Shown in pieces: positions 43,273 through 52,122 of a DNA stretch of 52,122 bases; position 1 is the stretch's first letter, and each line of letters starts with the position of its first letter. Location: positions 1-52,122 of the forward strand of contig ONSU01000012.1 in assembly GCA_900320545.1 (NCBI GenBank). The letters are read 5' to 3'. This stretch comes from an uncultured Bacteroidales bacterium. GTDB taxonomy: Bacteria > Bacteroidota > Bacteroidia > Bacteroidales > UBA932. The notes under the pieces are model-generated. The model did no database searches and was not told the DNA's origin. It saw only the letters and a program-made list of their open reading frames with translations. Made by a program: the position numbers and the translations under genes.

Positions 43273-44979
43273 ATGAAAGCAATTACCAAAATAACACTGT
43301 CCCTGCTGCTCGGCGCGGCGGTCGCGCTCTCCTGCAAAAAGGAGGAACCGACCTATACGATTACCGCCGACAGGGTCTCAGTAGCCGACATCGTCGCCAA
43401 CAACCCCGGTGCCGAGGCGATCGTCATCACGACCGATGCGCCGTACTGGATCCTCCAGACGCCGGAGTGGGTCAAAGCCGATCCCGTGACCGGCGTGGGC
43501 GGCGGCGCGAGCACCATCGTGACGCTCACCGTCAATTCCAACTTCAAGAACGAAACCACGCCGACCAACCCCCGGAGCGGCGTCCTGAAATTCTCCGGCG
43601 GCAAGACCTCCCTCTCCGTGCCGATCAACCAGCTCGGCTACTCGGCCACGATCGATCCTTCCCTGAGCATCGGCGGCATCCCGTCGATGGAAGAATTCCG
43701 CGACTTCATCGCCGCGGTCAATGAAGGAGAGAGCGTCATCCGCTGGATGAACAACGACTGGGAAGTCGAACTCCTGACCGACCTCGACCTTTCCGAGTTC
43801 GTCGAATGGACCCCGATCGGCAACGTCGAGTCCACCGGCAACGCCAACAACGGCTGCAAGCTCAAAGGCAACGCCTTCACAGGCGTATTCAACGGCGGCG
43901 GCCATACGATCAGGAACTTCAAGGTGACGCACGAAGCCACGGAAGGCAGCACCTTCGGCCTGTTCGGCGCCCTTGACAACGCCACGGTCAAGAACCTCAA
44001 CGTCGAAGCCGAATGGAACATCACCGCAAGCGGTATGGCGGATGTCGGCATCGTCGTCGGTACGCTGTACTGCTCGACCATCGAGAACGTAAAGGTCACC
44101 GCGACGGTCAATTCTACCGGCACGAGCTCGAATAAGCGTTTCGCCATCGGCGGTATCGCGGGCTTCGTCTACAGCGTCTATGACAGCGAAGACGCGGTTT
44201 CCTACGACAGCTGGATCAAGGACTGTGAGACGACGGCCACCGTCAATCTCGCCGCCGGATCCAACTCGGCGGCCGGCGCCACCGGCATGATGTACGGCGG
44301 TATAGCCGCCTTCGCGACCAACGTCAAGGACAATTCCCGCATCCACATCGAGAACTGCGTCAACAACGGTACGCTCACGACCGACATCGGACGCTGCAGC
44401 GGCATCCTCCCGACGGCCAACTACGGCACCATCATCCAGGGATGCACCAACAACGCCACCCAGGTCAACAACAACGCGGACGGCCGTATCGGACAGATCT
44501 GCTGCAACCTGAGCGAGCAGAGCGCCGTCATTGACTGTGTCAATACCGGCGACCTCACGACAACCGGCAACAATACCACCGCAGGGGCTCTTGTCGCCCT
44601 TATCGGCAACAAGACGGCATCTATCGAAGGCGGGGCGCGGTGTTGCAACACCGGTACCATCCTCGGATGCAACACCAAGTACCTGAGTCTCCTCGCTGCC
44701 AACAACAATGCGTTCGACCACATCTCCAATGTCATCCTGAGCGGTAAGCTCGGTGTGTACAAGGCCGACGGCAACCACGAGATGTACGACGTCAACTCCG
44801 GCAATATCATGGAATTCATCGGCTACATCGCCCCCGCCTATGCCGAAGCGATCACCAACATCACCTATGTCTCAGATCCCGGAACGATTCCCGGACCCGA
44901 CGATCCCGAGGAGCCGGATTCCCCGGACAAGAACGGCGGCATCGACGGCCTGGATCTCATTGACGATACCTGGAACTAA
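43273..44979 (+). CDS. BACON/GLUG beta-helix surface lipoprotein
   Basis: A 568-aa lipoprotein (LSC, Cys21, then KKEE). A BACON domain (about 27-125) is followed by the shared entry segment GGIPSMEEFRDFIAAVNEG..LTDLDLSEFVEWTPIGN (about 133-190). A GLUG-like right-handed beta-helix of short repeats (about 200-490) contains FGLFGALDNATVKNLNV and GGIAGFVYS-type turns. The C-terminus is Pro/Asp/Glu-rich and ends DLIDDTWN. No catalytic motif is seen, so it is probably the glycan-binding surface protein of PUL2, taking the place held by SusE/SusF in other loci. It lies 13 nt after the NAGPA gene. Confidence 0.82.
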   Translation: MKAITKITLSLLLGAAVALSCKKEEPTYTITADRVSVADIVANNPGAEAIVITTDAPYWILQTPEWVKADPVTGVGGGASTIVTLTVNSNFKNETTPTNPRSGVLKFSGGKTSLSVPINQLGYSATIDPSLSIGGIPSMEEFRDFIAAVNEGESVIRWMNNDWEVELLTDLDLSEFVEWTPIGNVESTGNANNGCKLKGNAFTGVFNGGGHTIRNFKVTHEATEGSTFGLFGALDNATVKNLNVEAEWNITASGMADVGIVVGTLYCSTIENVKVTATVNSTGTSSNKRFAIGGIAGFVYSVYDSEDAVSYDSWIKDCETTATVNLAAGSNSAAGATGMMYGGIAAFATNVKDNSRIHIENCVNNGTLTTDIGRCSGILPTANYGTIIQGCTNNATQVNNNADGRIGQICCNLSEQSAVIDCVNTGDLTTTGNNTTAGALVALIGNKTASIEGGARCCNTGTILGCNTKYLSLLAANNNAFDHISNVILSGKLGVYKADGNHEMYDVNSGNIMEFIGYIAPAYAEAITNITYVSDPGTIPGPDDPEEPDSPDKNGGIDGLDLIDDTWN

Positions 44980-44994
44980 TCGGAGGACAAGCGA

Positions 44995-47037
44995 ATGAAA
45001 AAGTATATGATTCTTGCGGCCCTTGCCGCCGCCGTCCTTGCAGCAGGATGCTCCAAGGAACCCGCCTCCCGGGAAACAGCCCCGGCGGGAACGACATTTA
45101 CGGCTACGATGACCCCGCTTACCAAGGCCTCCATCGACCGCTCCAAGGTCACCGTGATGTGGAACCCCGGCGACCAGATCTGTGTGAACGGCGCCCTTTC
45201 CAATGCGCTGACCGAAACCGCGGCGACCGCCGTGTTTACCTTCGAAGATGAACTGAGCGCGCCGTATAAGGCCATTTATCCGGCTTCCTACTATAAGGAC
45301 GCCTCCACCATCACCCTGCCTGCGGAACTCTCCGCCGACGGGCTCAACCTGGCACTGGGCGCATTTGCGGAGAAAGGCAGCAACCTGCGCTTCTCCGCCC
45401 TCACGGCCCTGCTGCAGGTGAGCGTAAAGGCGGGCGACAGTCCCGCTACCCTCAAGGAAATCATCCTCAGGGGTGGTAACAAGGAGCAGATTTCCGGTGA
45501 TTTCGGCATCAACTATGGTTCTCACGCCCTTACGGGCAAATCCGCCGCCGCCGAAGACCGGGAAGTCAAGATCCTCGTCGGCCAGGCGCTCTCCGCCGAA
45601 CCGGTTGTCGTCTATATTCCCGTTCCCGCCGGTGAGTATTCCTCTGGCTATCAGGTTGATTTCATCGACTCGGATGATAAAATCATGCGTCAGAGCGTAT
45701 CGGCCCGCACGCTCAAGGCCGGCGAACTCCGCGTGATGCCGGAGCTCGCCTTCGCGCCCAACTACGATCCGACCCCCGTCACTTCTATCGGCGGTATCCC
45801 GGACGCGGCCGAGCTGAAGGCCTTCGCGGCGGCCGTCAACGCGGAAGAGTCCATCGCCCGCTGGCTCAATGACGCCGGCGAAGTGGAACTCCTCGCCGAC
45901 ATCGACCTCGGCGGTGAAGAGTGGACCCCGATCGGAAACGGCTCCGTCACTACTTCGGCAACAGAGCCGCTCGCAGCGAGCGCTGTCGCCTTCACCGGCG
46001 TGTTTGACGGCAAGGGCCACACCATCGACAACTTCAAGGTCACAGTTGACGCCTCGGGTGCCAATGTCGCGGGCGGCCTGTTCGGTGTCGTCAAGGGCGC
46101 TACGCTGAAGAACCTGACCATCGGCGACAAGACCGTCCTCAAGACCTCTTCCACCAGCGGTTTCGTCACCCTGGGCGGCGTGGTCGGCTTTGCCAGCGAA
46201 TCCACCCTGTCGAACCTCGACAGCTACGCCAAGCTCATCAACGACGGCGGCAAGGATAATGTCCGTCTGGTCCTTGGCGGAACGGTCGGTTCGATGTTCT
46301 CCAACACCGTCTCCTGCACGGCGACCGACCTTAAGGGCCACGCCAGCTTTGACGTAGTCAACAATGTCAACACCAAGAACGGCAGCACGGGATTCATCGT
46401 CGGCGGCGTTGTCGGCTGGACGGACGGTGTGGATTATGCCAATGCCCCGACCCTCGTCAAGGGCTGTGTCAACTACTCCAACTTCTCCGTCCAGGCCACA
46501 CGTACCGCGGGTGTCATCGGCACGCTGAACACTGGCTCGCACGCCGAAGACTGCGTCAACTATGGCAACATTTCCTGCACGGATGTCAAGGCCTCCAACA
46601 GCCGGCCTTCCGGTATCGTTTCAGCGATGGGTACCAAGACCACCATCAAGGGCTGCGTCAACTACGGAGATATTTGTTTCCCGGTGACCGGTGACACCAC
46701 ACACGGCTATGCGGCCGGCGTCGTCGGCCAGACCAACGATGGCAACGATTACTTCACCGTCATCGACGGCTGCGCCACCTACGGTACCATCCAGTCCGAC
46801 CGCTGGTTCAACACGACGGAAAAATTCATGGGCATCATCTGCGCCAGTTTCAACGCCAAGAAGGTAACCGTAAAGAATTGCATCCTCGGCGGCAAGATCG
46901 GGCCTTATACCCCGACGGAGGAAGACCCGCTGATTACGCTTGACGCGACCAACTTCCAGGATTACTACTCCCTGACCGCGGCCAACCGCATCGCCAACGT
47001 CGTCTTCGAAAACAATTCATTCGGAACCAGACCATGA
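44995..47037 (+). CDS. Fimbrillin-like/GLUG beta-helix surface lipoprotein
   Basis: A 680-aa lipoprotein (AAGC, Cys19, then SKEP). The N-terminal half (about 30-260) is fimbrillin-like (TKASIDRSKVTVMWNPGDQICV, quoted in outline). From about 265 the module shared with its neighbours begins: GGIPDAAELKAFAAAVNAEES, then ADIDLGGEEWTPIGN and a GLUG-like beta-helix (GGLFGVVKGATLKNLTI, GGVVGFASES). The fimbrillin-like part replaces the BACON domain of the previous proteins. No enzyme motif. The stop overlaps the next start by 4 nt (ATGA). Confidence 0.82.
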   Translation: MKKYMILAALAAAVLAAGCSKEPASRETAPAGTTFTATMTPLTKASIDRSKVTVMWNPGDQICVNGALSNALTETAATAVFTFEDELSAPYKAIYPASYYKDASTITLPAELSADGLNLALGAFAEKGSNLRFSALTALLQVSVKAGDSPATLKEIILRGGNKEQISGDFGINYGSHALTGKSAAAEDREVKILVGQALSAEPVVVYIPVPAGEYSSGYQVDFIDSDDKIMRQSVSARTLKAGELRVMPELAFAPNYDPTPVTSIGGIPDAAELKAFAAAVNAEESIARWLNDAGEVELLADIDLGGEEWTPIGNGSVTTSATEPLAASAVAFTGVFDGKGHTIDNFKVTVDASGANVAGGLFGVVKGATLKNLTIGDKTVLKTSSTSGFVTLGGVVGFASESTLSNLDSYAKLINDGGKDNVRLVLGGTVGSMFSNTVSCTATDLKGHASFDVVNNVNTKNGSTGFIVGGVVGWTDGVDYANAPTLVKGCVNYSNFSVQATRTAGVIGTLNTGSHAEDCVNYGNISCTDVKASNSRPSGIVSAMGTKTTIKGCVNYGDICFPVTGDTTHGYAAGVVGQTNDGNDYFTVIDGCATYGTIQSDRWFNTTEKFMGIICASFNAKKVTVKNCILGGKIGPYTPTEEDPLITLDATNFQDYYSLTAANRIANVVFENNSFGTRP

Positions 47038-47996
47038 GACGACTTCTGACCATCGCACTGATGCTTCTTTCCCTTTCCTGCCTCGCCGGCGGAAAGGGAA
47101 AGGAGATCAAGGTGCTCTATTGGAACATCCAGAACGGGATGTGGCACGACCAGGGGAACAATTACGACGATTTCGTCGCCTACGTCCGCTCGCTCGATCC
47201 CGACATCTGCATCTGGGCCGAGGCCGAATCACGGTATGTGACCGATACCTGCACCAAACTAAAAATGCCCGAGGACCAGTATCTTCCGTGGAACTGGGAC
47301 GTCCTCGCCGCACGCTACGGACACAAATACAGCCTCATCGCGGGCAAGCGTGACACCTTCCCGCAGGTCATCACGTCCAAATATCCCCTCCGGATCGTGA
47401 AGCGCATCACGGGCAACGGGAGCGACATCATCGTCGCCCACGGCGCCGGATGGGCCAAGGTCGACCTCGGCAAGGGCAAGGAGATCAACATCGTGACCGT
47501 CCACACCTGGCCGCACAAGTTCACCTACCAGGCCGAAGACCGCGACGCGAGCGCCGCAGAGCACGGCGGCGACCATTTCCGGGCCACCGAGATGCAGTAC
47601 ATCTGCGAGCAGACCATCGAGGCCGTCCCGGGCGCTGCAGCCCAGTTCTGGCTGATGACCGGCGACTTCAACGCCATTTCATCCATCGATAATTACCATT
47701 ACAACCTCCCGGCGGACGATACGGCCTTCCTCGTACACGACTATGTGCGGAACAATACGCCGTACATCGACGTCATCGAGCGCCTGTACCCCGGGAAATT
47801 CCAGAAGAGCACGCTCTCGGGCCGCCGCATCGACATGGTCTATGTGACGGAGCCGCTGATGAAACGGATCACGTCCGGGAATATCCTCTATGACGGATTC
47901 GCCGCCTCGACACGGGATCCCCGCGGAAAGGCGGTTCAAAACTTCTGTCACCCTTCCGATCACTATCCTGTATTTATAACATTCAAACTGAAATAA
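47034..47996 (+). CDS. Secreted EEP-family phosphodiesterase/phosphatase
   Basis: A 320-aa single-domain enzyme with a signal peptide or weak lipobox (SLSC, Cys16). Catalytic residues of the EEP fold are present: N31 in NIQNGMW, E63 in WAEAE, D211 and N213 in TGDFN, D309-H310 in PSDHYPVF. It is clearly paralogous to the C-terminal domain of the protein encoded at 31920-34349 (both have NIQNGMW.DQGNNYD.FVA, AARYGH, ITSKY and WPHK). It overlaps its neighbours by 4 nt and 1 nt, so it is tightly coupled in the operon. Sphingomyelinase, inositol-phosphate phosphatase or glycan phosphodiesterase activity are all possible. Confidence 0.87.
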   Translation: MRRLLTIALMLLSLSCLAGGKGKEIKVLYWNIQNGMWHDQGNNYDDFVAYVRSLDPDICIWAEAESRYVTDTCTKLKMPEDQYLPWNWDVLAARYGHKYSLIAGKRDTFPQVITSKYPLRIVKRITGNGSDIIVAHGAGWAKVDLGKGKEINIVTVHTWPHKFTYQAEDRDASAAEHGGDHFRATEMQYICEQTIEAVPGAAAQFWLMTGDFNAISSIDNYHYNLPADDTAFLVHDYVRNNTPYIDVIERLYPGKFQKSTLSGRRIDMVYVTEPLMKRITSGNILYDGFAASTRDPRGKAVQNFCHPSDHYPVFITFKLK

Positions 47997-50900
47997 TGAA
48001 AAAGTATTTCCTCATCCTGTCCGCCTTTTTGGCGCTGACCATTGCCGGATGTAAACAAGACCCTATCGAACCGGAGAATCCGGACGCCCCCGGTATCCGC
48101 ACCGCGGCCGATTTCATCGAATTCGCCGCGGCCGTGAACGCCGGCGAAGCCACCACCAAGTGGGAGAACGAAGAAGGCTGGATCAACCTCCTCGCCGACA
48201 TCGATTTCTCCGGTATCGATAATTTCGAGCCCGTCGGGCACGCCACCGCCCCCTGGACCAGTTGGAACCCCGTCGTCATCGACGGCAATCCTTTCACCGG
48301 GAAATTCGACGGTAACGCCCATCACATCAAGAACCTCAAGATGACCTGCGCCGAGACGGTGGCCGGGAAGCATTACGGCCTCTTCGGCTATCTCGCCCCG
48401 GGCGCCATTGTACAGAATTTCGTCATCGACGAGACCTGCTCGCTGGAGGTTACCTCCTCCGTGTCGCTGAGCGCCGGCGTCGTGGCGGGCGTCCTTTATG
48501 ACGCAACCGTCCGCGACGTGACCTCCCGCGCACCGATGACCTATAAGGGCGGTGCTACGGGCTATCTGCACATGGCCATGATCGGCGGCCTCTATGCCAA
48601 TGAAGAGGGTTGTACCGTCGATAGCGTGCACAACTACGGCCAGATGACCGTGGAGAATACGGCCAACTACAACGCGGGCGCGACGGGCATCCACTGCGCC
48701 GGCATCGTCGGCTTCGCCAATGCACCCGCCGGGAACGAGAAGCGCAACCGGATCGCCGAGTGCAACAACTACGGTGACATGCTCTCCCAGGCGGCCCGTC
48801 AGGCCGGCATCGTCGCGGCAGCCAATGCCTGCACCGACATCCTCAACTGCGAGAACCGCGGCAACCAGACCAACTCGATGAACCAGAACGACGGAACGCG
48901 TCTGGGTAACATCTGCTGCTTCACCACCAATAACTCCTCCATCAAGGGCTGCAAGAACTACGGCAACCTCATCTCGACGACAGGCGGCCGCGTGGGCGGC
49001 ATCGTTTCGCTCCCGAACGCCGGAGATTATGAGAACAACGAGAACTACGGAGAGATCCTTTCCGACAGCCAGTACCGCGGCGTATTCTTCGGCTATGTCA
49101 CGCAGGCCGCCGCCTGGAAGGGCGGCAAGGCCTCCGGCAAAGTCGGGAAGTACAACGGCGGCACCTATCAGTACGATGTCTATACCGAGGCCGACAAGGT
49201 CAAATACCTCGGCAAGGACGGATCTTCCGGCAAGGCAACCTATACGGACGTAGAGATCGACATCGCAACCGGTGAAATCGGCGCCGACCCCGAAATCGAC
49301 ATCCCTGCGGCCTTCCGCATCTTCTTCATCGGCAACTCCTTCACCAAGGATGCCGTCGAGCATCTGCCGAAGATCCTCGCCGCAGCCGGTCTCCGCGACA
49401 TCCAGATGGTCCATATGTACTATGGCGGAAGGACCATTCCGGAGTACAATGACGGCTGGAGTTCGGCAACCGATTACCACTGCTATGTCTGCAACCCGGG
49501 CGAGACCGGATGGACAGACCTCAGCAACAAGAGTCTCGAACAGATCGCCAAGAGCGGCAAGTGGGACGTCGTCACCATCCAGGAGCATACCGGAAGGCAG
49601 CTCGCCTGGGGCTGGACCGCCACCGAGAAAGCGGCCGTCCAGGGCCTCGTCGATAAGGTGAAGGCCGCCCAGACGGAAAATGGCGGCAACCCGTATCTAT
49701 ACTACATCCTTTCCCAGGCCTACCACGACCTGAGCAAAGCGGAGAAAGTGACCAAACCTTTCTCCACCACCGAGGAAATGTGGCCCATCATCGCCGCCCA
49801 GGGCAAGAGCGCCGTGGAGGAATGCGGATTCGACGGTGTCATCTCTACGGGTGCTATGCTCCAGAACCTCCGTACTTCCGGCCTCAACAACGATCTCGGC
49901 CTCACCCGCGACGGCTATCACATGGACTACGGCATCGCCCGCTACGGCGCTTCCTGCACGGTCTTCGAGACCATCATCGGTCCCTTCAACGGCAATCTGA
50001 AACTCGATGGCAACTCCTTCCGCACCAACGGAGACTCGGAGGGCACGACGGCCATTACCGACGCACGCGCTCCCATCGCCCTCAAGGCAGCCCGCTATGC
50101 CATCGCCAAGCCTTACGAGGTGACGGACATGGAGGGTGAAGGCGGCGGAGACGAACCGGAACAGCCGGTGGAACCTGACAACATTTCCATCTCCAATGCC
50201 GAAGAGCTCGTAGCCTTTGCAACCCGCGTCAACAAGGGCGACAAGTCGGCTATCACGGCGACGGTCACCCTGGCCTCCGATATCGACTGCTCGTCCATTA
50301 CCGAGTGGGTTCCGATCGGTAACTGCACCCTCTCAACCTGGGCCCACAACAATGTCGTTACAAGCGGCAACCTCTTCACGGGCTCCTTTGACGGACAAAA
50401 CCACTCCATCAAGAACCTTCACCTGTCGTTCTCGCCCAAGGATGCGAACGGGGCCTACGGCCTGTTCGGCGGCATCGGCGACGGCGCCGTGGTGAAGAAC
50501 CTAACTTTTGATTCTTCCTGCTCGATGAACATCCAGACCGGCAAGGCCGGCGTCTTCGGCGTGCTCGCCGGACTTGCGATGGATGCCAGCGTGGACAATA
50601 TCAAAAACCACGCACCCCTGACAGGCGGCGGTACCTCCGCCCTGGCCAACAACACATCCTCCGGCTCCGGCCGCGTAGCCGTCGGCGGTATCATCGGATG
50701 GGTCCACGCCGTAACGAAGGACGTCACCGTGAGCAACCTCTATAACGATGGTGCCATCGGCACTTCCGCCGCGGAATTCACCCGGGGCGGCAACGGCGGC
50801 AACGGTGCCAACGGCTTCATGCTGGGCGGTGTCATCGGGTTCTCGTCCAACAACAACAACACGAAGACCCAGACCCTCCTGAACCTCAGAAACGATGCCG

Positions 50901-51424
50901 ACATCTACACCGATGCGGGCCGCTGCTCCGGCATCGTGTCTTCCGCCAACCGATACACCCTTGTCAAGGGAGCGGAAAACAACGGTGACGTGCGTTATTC
51001 CGGCAGCGGCAATTTCCGTCCGGGCAACATTACATGCATCGCCGGAGAAGGCGTCGTCCTTGAAAATTGCGTCAACAAGGGCGACCTGATCGCACCTGCG
51101 TGCGCTTCCGCTGCGGGCGTGATATGTCTTCTCAATGCCGCCAAGATCAAGATCACCGGCTGCAAGAGCTTGGGTGCGACGATTGTCTGCACCGGTATCG
51201 ACACGGATGCCGGCAAGGTGACCTACGCAGGAGCCCTTTACGGCAGCATCGCTTCCGCCGCCCAAAGTGACGCCGAATTCTCCGGCTGTTCGGTGAGCGG
51301 AAAGGTCGGCAAGACTGAAGCCAACCTCCTGACGCTGACGGCCGAAAACTACTTCGCATACGTCGGTGCCGCCAACGCCAACTGCGCCACCGCCACCAAG
51401 GAAAACATTTTATTTTCATTATGA
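47996..51424 (+). CDS. DUF4886 (SGNH-type) hydrolase set between two GLUG beta-helix modules
   Basis: An 1142-aa lipoprotein (IAGC, Cys19). It has a first entry segment plus beta-helix (about 32-395), a DUF4886 hydrolase domain (about 438-705), an acidic/Pro linker (about 712-728), and a second entry segment plus beta-helix (about 729-1142; ISNAEELVAFATRVNKG..DIDCSSITEWVPIGN). The hydrolase has FFIGNSFT (G446-N447-S448, serine as nucleophile), TIQEHTGRQ and D639-G-Y-H642. That is the SGNH pattern with GNS in place of GDS, as I recall is usual in DUF4886. It likely removes an ester-linked group. The duplicated beta-helix flanking one catalytic domain is unusual. It starts within the preceding stop codon (TAATG) and overlaps the next gene by 4 nt. 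Confidence 0.84.
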   Translation: MKKYFLILSAFLALTIAGCKQDPIEPENPDAPGIRTAADFIEFAAAVNAGEATTKWENEEGWINLLADIDFSGIDNFEPVGHATAPWTSWNPVVIDGNPFTGKFDGNAHHIKNLKMTCAETVAGKHYGLFGYLAPGAIVQNFVIDETCSLEVTSSVSLSAGVVAGVLYDATVRDVTSRAPMTYKGGATGYLHMAMIGGLYANEEGCTVDSVHNYGQMTVENTANYNAGATGIHCAGIVGFANAPAGNEKRNRIAECNNYGDMLSQAARQAGIVAAANACTDILNCENRGNQTNSMNQNDGTRLGNICCFTTNNSSIKGCKNYGNLISTTGGRVGGIVSLPNAGDYENNENYGEILSDSQYRGVFFGYVTQAAAWKGGKASGKVGKYNGGTYQYDVYTEADKVKYLGKDGSSGKATYTDVEIDIATGEIGADPEIDIPAAFRIFFIGNSFTKDAVEHLPKILAAAGLRDIQMVHMYYGGRTIPEYNDGWSSATDYHCYVCNPGETGWTDLSNKSLEQIAKSGKWDVVTIQEHTGRQLAWGWTATEKAAVQGLVDKVKAAQTENGGNPYLYYILSQAYHDLSKAEKVTKPFSTTEEMWPIIAAQGKSAVEECGFDGVISTGAMLQNLRTSGLNNDLGLTRDGYHMDYGIARYGASCTVFETIIGPFNGNLKLDGNSFRTNGDSEGTTAITDARAPIALKAARYAIAKPYEVTDMEGEGGGDEPEQPVEPDNISISNAEELVAFATRVNKGDKSAITATVTLASDIDCSSITEWVPIGNCTLSTWAHNNVVTSGNLFTGSFDGQNHSIKNLHLSFSPKDANGAYGLFGGIGDGAVVKNLTFDSSCSMNIQTGKAGVFGVLAGLAMDASVDNIKNHAPLTGGGTSALANNTSSGSGRVAVGGIIGWVHAVTKDVTVSNLYNDGAIGTSAAEFTRGGNGGNGANGFMLGGVIGFSSNNNNTKTQTLLNLRNDADIYTDAGRCSGIVSSANRYTLVKGAENNGDVRYSGSGNFRPGNITCIAGEGVVLENCVNKGDLIAPACASAAGVICLLNAAKIKITGCKSLGATIVCTGIDTDAGKVTYAGALYGSIASAAQSDAEFSGCSVSGKVGKTEANLLTLTAENYFAYVGAANANCATATKENILFSL

Positions 51425-52122
51425 TGAATATGAAGTACTCCTCTATCCTGCTTTTATTTGCTTCGCTGGCGCTATTCTCCTGCGGGAAGACGCCGACGGT
51501 GCCCGAGGACCCCGATCCGGGTCCGGGGCCCGGACCGGAGCCGCCGGTCTATACCACGGGCATCTTCTCGGCGGAGGACCTTGTCGCCTTCGCGGCGGCG
51601 TATAATGCCGACGGCGACCTGGCCTCCTATCTCGATGACGAAGGCGTCATCTGCCTCCGGGAAGATATCGACATGGCGGAGGTCACTGAATGGACGCCCA
51701 TCGGTTTCTGTGTCACCTCGCTCAACGGCAACACCCTCGAATGGGGCGCCGGAAAGCCCTTCAAGGGCCATTTCGACGGCTGCGGCCATACCATCAAGAA
51801 CTGGAAGGCCGTCTGCAAGAATGCAACGGCAGGCCAGTCCTGGGGGCTCTTCGGCACGCTTGCCGACGGGGCCGTCGTGGAGAACCTGGTCTTCGACGAA
51901 ACCTGTTCGCTGACAGTCTCTCCTTCCGCCCAGACCGACTGCGGCCTCGTCGCAGGCCTCGTGCACGGGGCGACCGTCAACAACATCGAGAGCCACGCCG
52001 CGATGACCTACGGCAATGCCACCGTCGCCGACAACCTCCGGATGACGATGGGCCTCATAGGAATGGCCTTTGCCACCGATACTGAAGCGACGATTACCGG
52101 CCTGAAGAATTACGGCACCCTG
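51421..52122 (+). CDS. GLUG beta-helix lipoprotein, 3' truncated by the window edge
   Basis: At least 234 residues, open to the end of the window. Starts at ATG 51421 (in-frame ATGs also at 51424 and 51430), overlapping the previous stop as ATGA. A lipoprotein signal (ALFSC, Cys21) is followed by a Pro/Gly/Asp linker (VPEDPDPGPGPGPEPP), then the shared entry segment (FSAEDLVAFAAAYNAD..DIDMAEVTEWTPIGF) and the start of a beta-helix (GLFGTLADGAVVENLVFDE). It lacks a BACON or fimbrillin domain. Whether a catalytic domain follows, as in its neighbour, lies beyond the window. Confidence 0.85.
   Translation, partial: MMNMKYSSILLLFASLALFSCGKTPTVPEDPDPGPGPGPEPPVYTTGIFSAEDLVAFAAAYNADGDLASYLDDEGVICLREDIDMAEVTEWTPIGFCVTSLNGNTLEWGAGKPFKGHFDGCGHTIKNWKAVCKNATAGQSWGLFGTLADGAVVENLVFDETCSLTVSPSAQTDCGLVAGLVHGATVNNIESHAAMTYGNATVADNLRMTMGLIGMAFATDTEATITGLKNYGTL

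Noticed and set aside
44947-44979. C-terminal DDTWN of the 568-aa lipoprotein as a relative of the short-peptide EEDW tails
   Set aside because: Too short a match, and the rest of the protein is unrelated.

Overview
The window looks like chromosome of a high-GC member of the Bacteroidales. Evidence: two SusC/SusD pairs, many lipoproteins with acidic residues just after the lipobox cysteine, BACON, fimbrillin-like and FecR/DUF4974 domains, and repeated promoters of the Bacteroidota type (TTTG, about 20 nt, TAnnTTTG). The genus cannot be read from the sequence. Coding density is high, strand switches are few, and no tRNA, rRNA or CRISPR array was seen.

Layout. 1-1238: 3' part of a GH28 pectinase-like gene. 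1291-2890: an AbiE-type toxin-antitoxin pair with a clear inverted-repeat operator on its promoter. 3072-15002 (+): polysaccharide utilization locus 1 (PUL1): SusC, SusD, GH30 glycosidase, SusE-like glycan-binding lipoprotein, and a 1302-aa lipoprotein with an SGNH hydrolase core. 15060-17799 (+): a separate promoter, two tiny ORFs of a Bacteroidales short-peptide type, and an 822-aa binding/SGNH lipoprotein. 17816-21384 (-): operon of a BASS-family transporter, a PlsC-like acyltransferase and a membrane-anchored DUF6377 (SusR-like) regulator. 21505-26131 (-): operon of a third short peptide, a fimbrillin-like lipoprotein and a secreted M6 metalloprotease; the two large genes contain AT-rich patches. 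26434-29928 (+): a fused iron alcohol dehydrogenase/ALDH3 protein and a phosphodiester glycosidase, closed by a good terminator. 29979-31184: a RAYT (Y1 HUH transposase) with three 34-bp REP-like repeats. 31308-52122 (+): PUL2, controlled by an ECF sigma/FecR pair and running off the right edge.

PUL1 has the order SusC-SusD-GH30-glycan-binding lipoprotein, which I recall from the beta-1,6-glucan locus of Bacteroides thetaiotaomicron. It lacks a GH3 but carries two SGNH hydrolases, so an O-acylated or otherwise esterified glucan is a reasonable guess.

PUL2 is the most unusual part. It has a full sigma/anti-sigma/SusCD uptake module but, within the window, no classical glycoside hydrolase or polysaccharide lyase. 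Its enzymes are two paralogous endonuclease/exonuclease/phosphatase (EEP) domains, one phosphodiester glycosidase (NAGPA) domain and one DUF4886 SGNH-type hydrolase. Several are fused to, or sit among, five consecutive lipoproteins sharing a GLUG-like beta-helix module. This points to a surface system for a phosphodiester-containing glycan or glycolipid. That is inference from domain content; the substrate is unknown.
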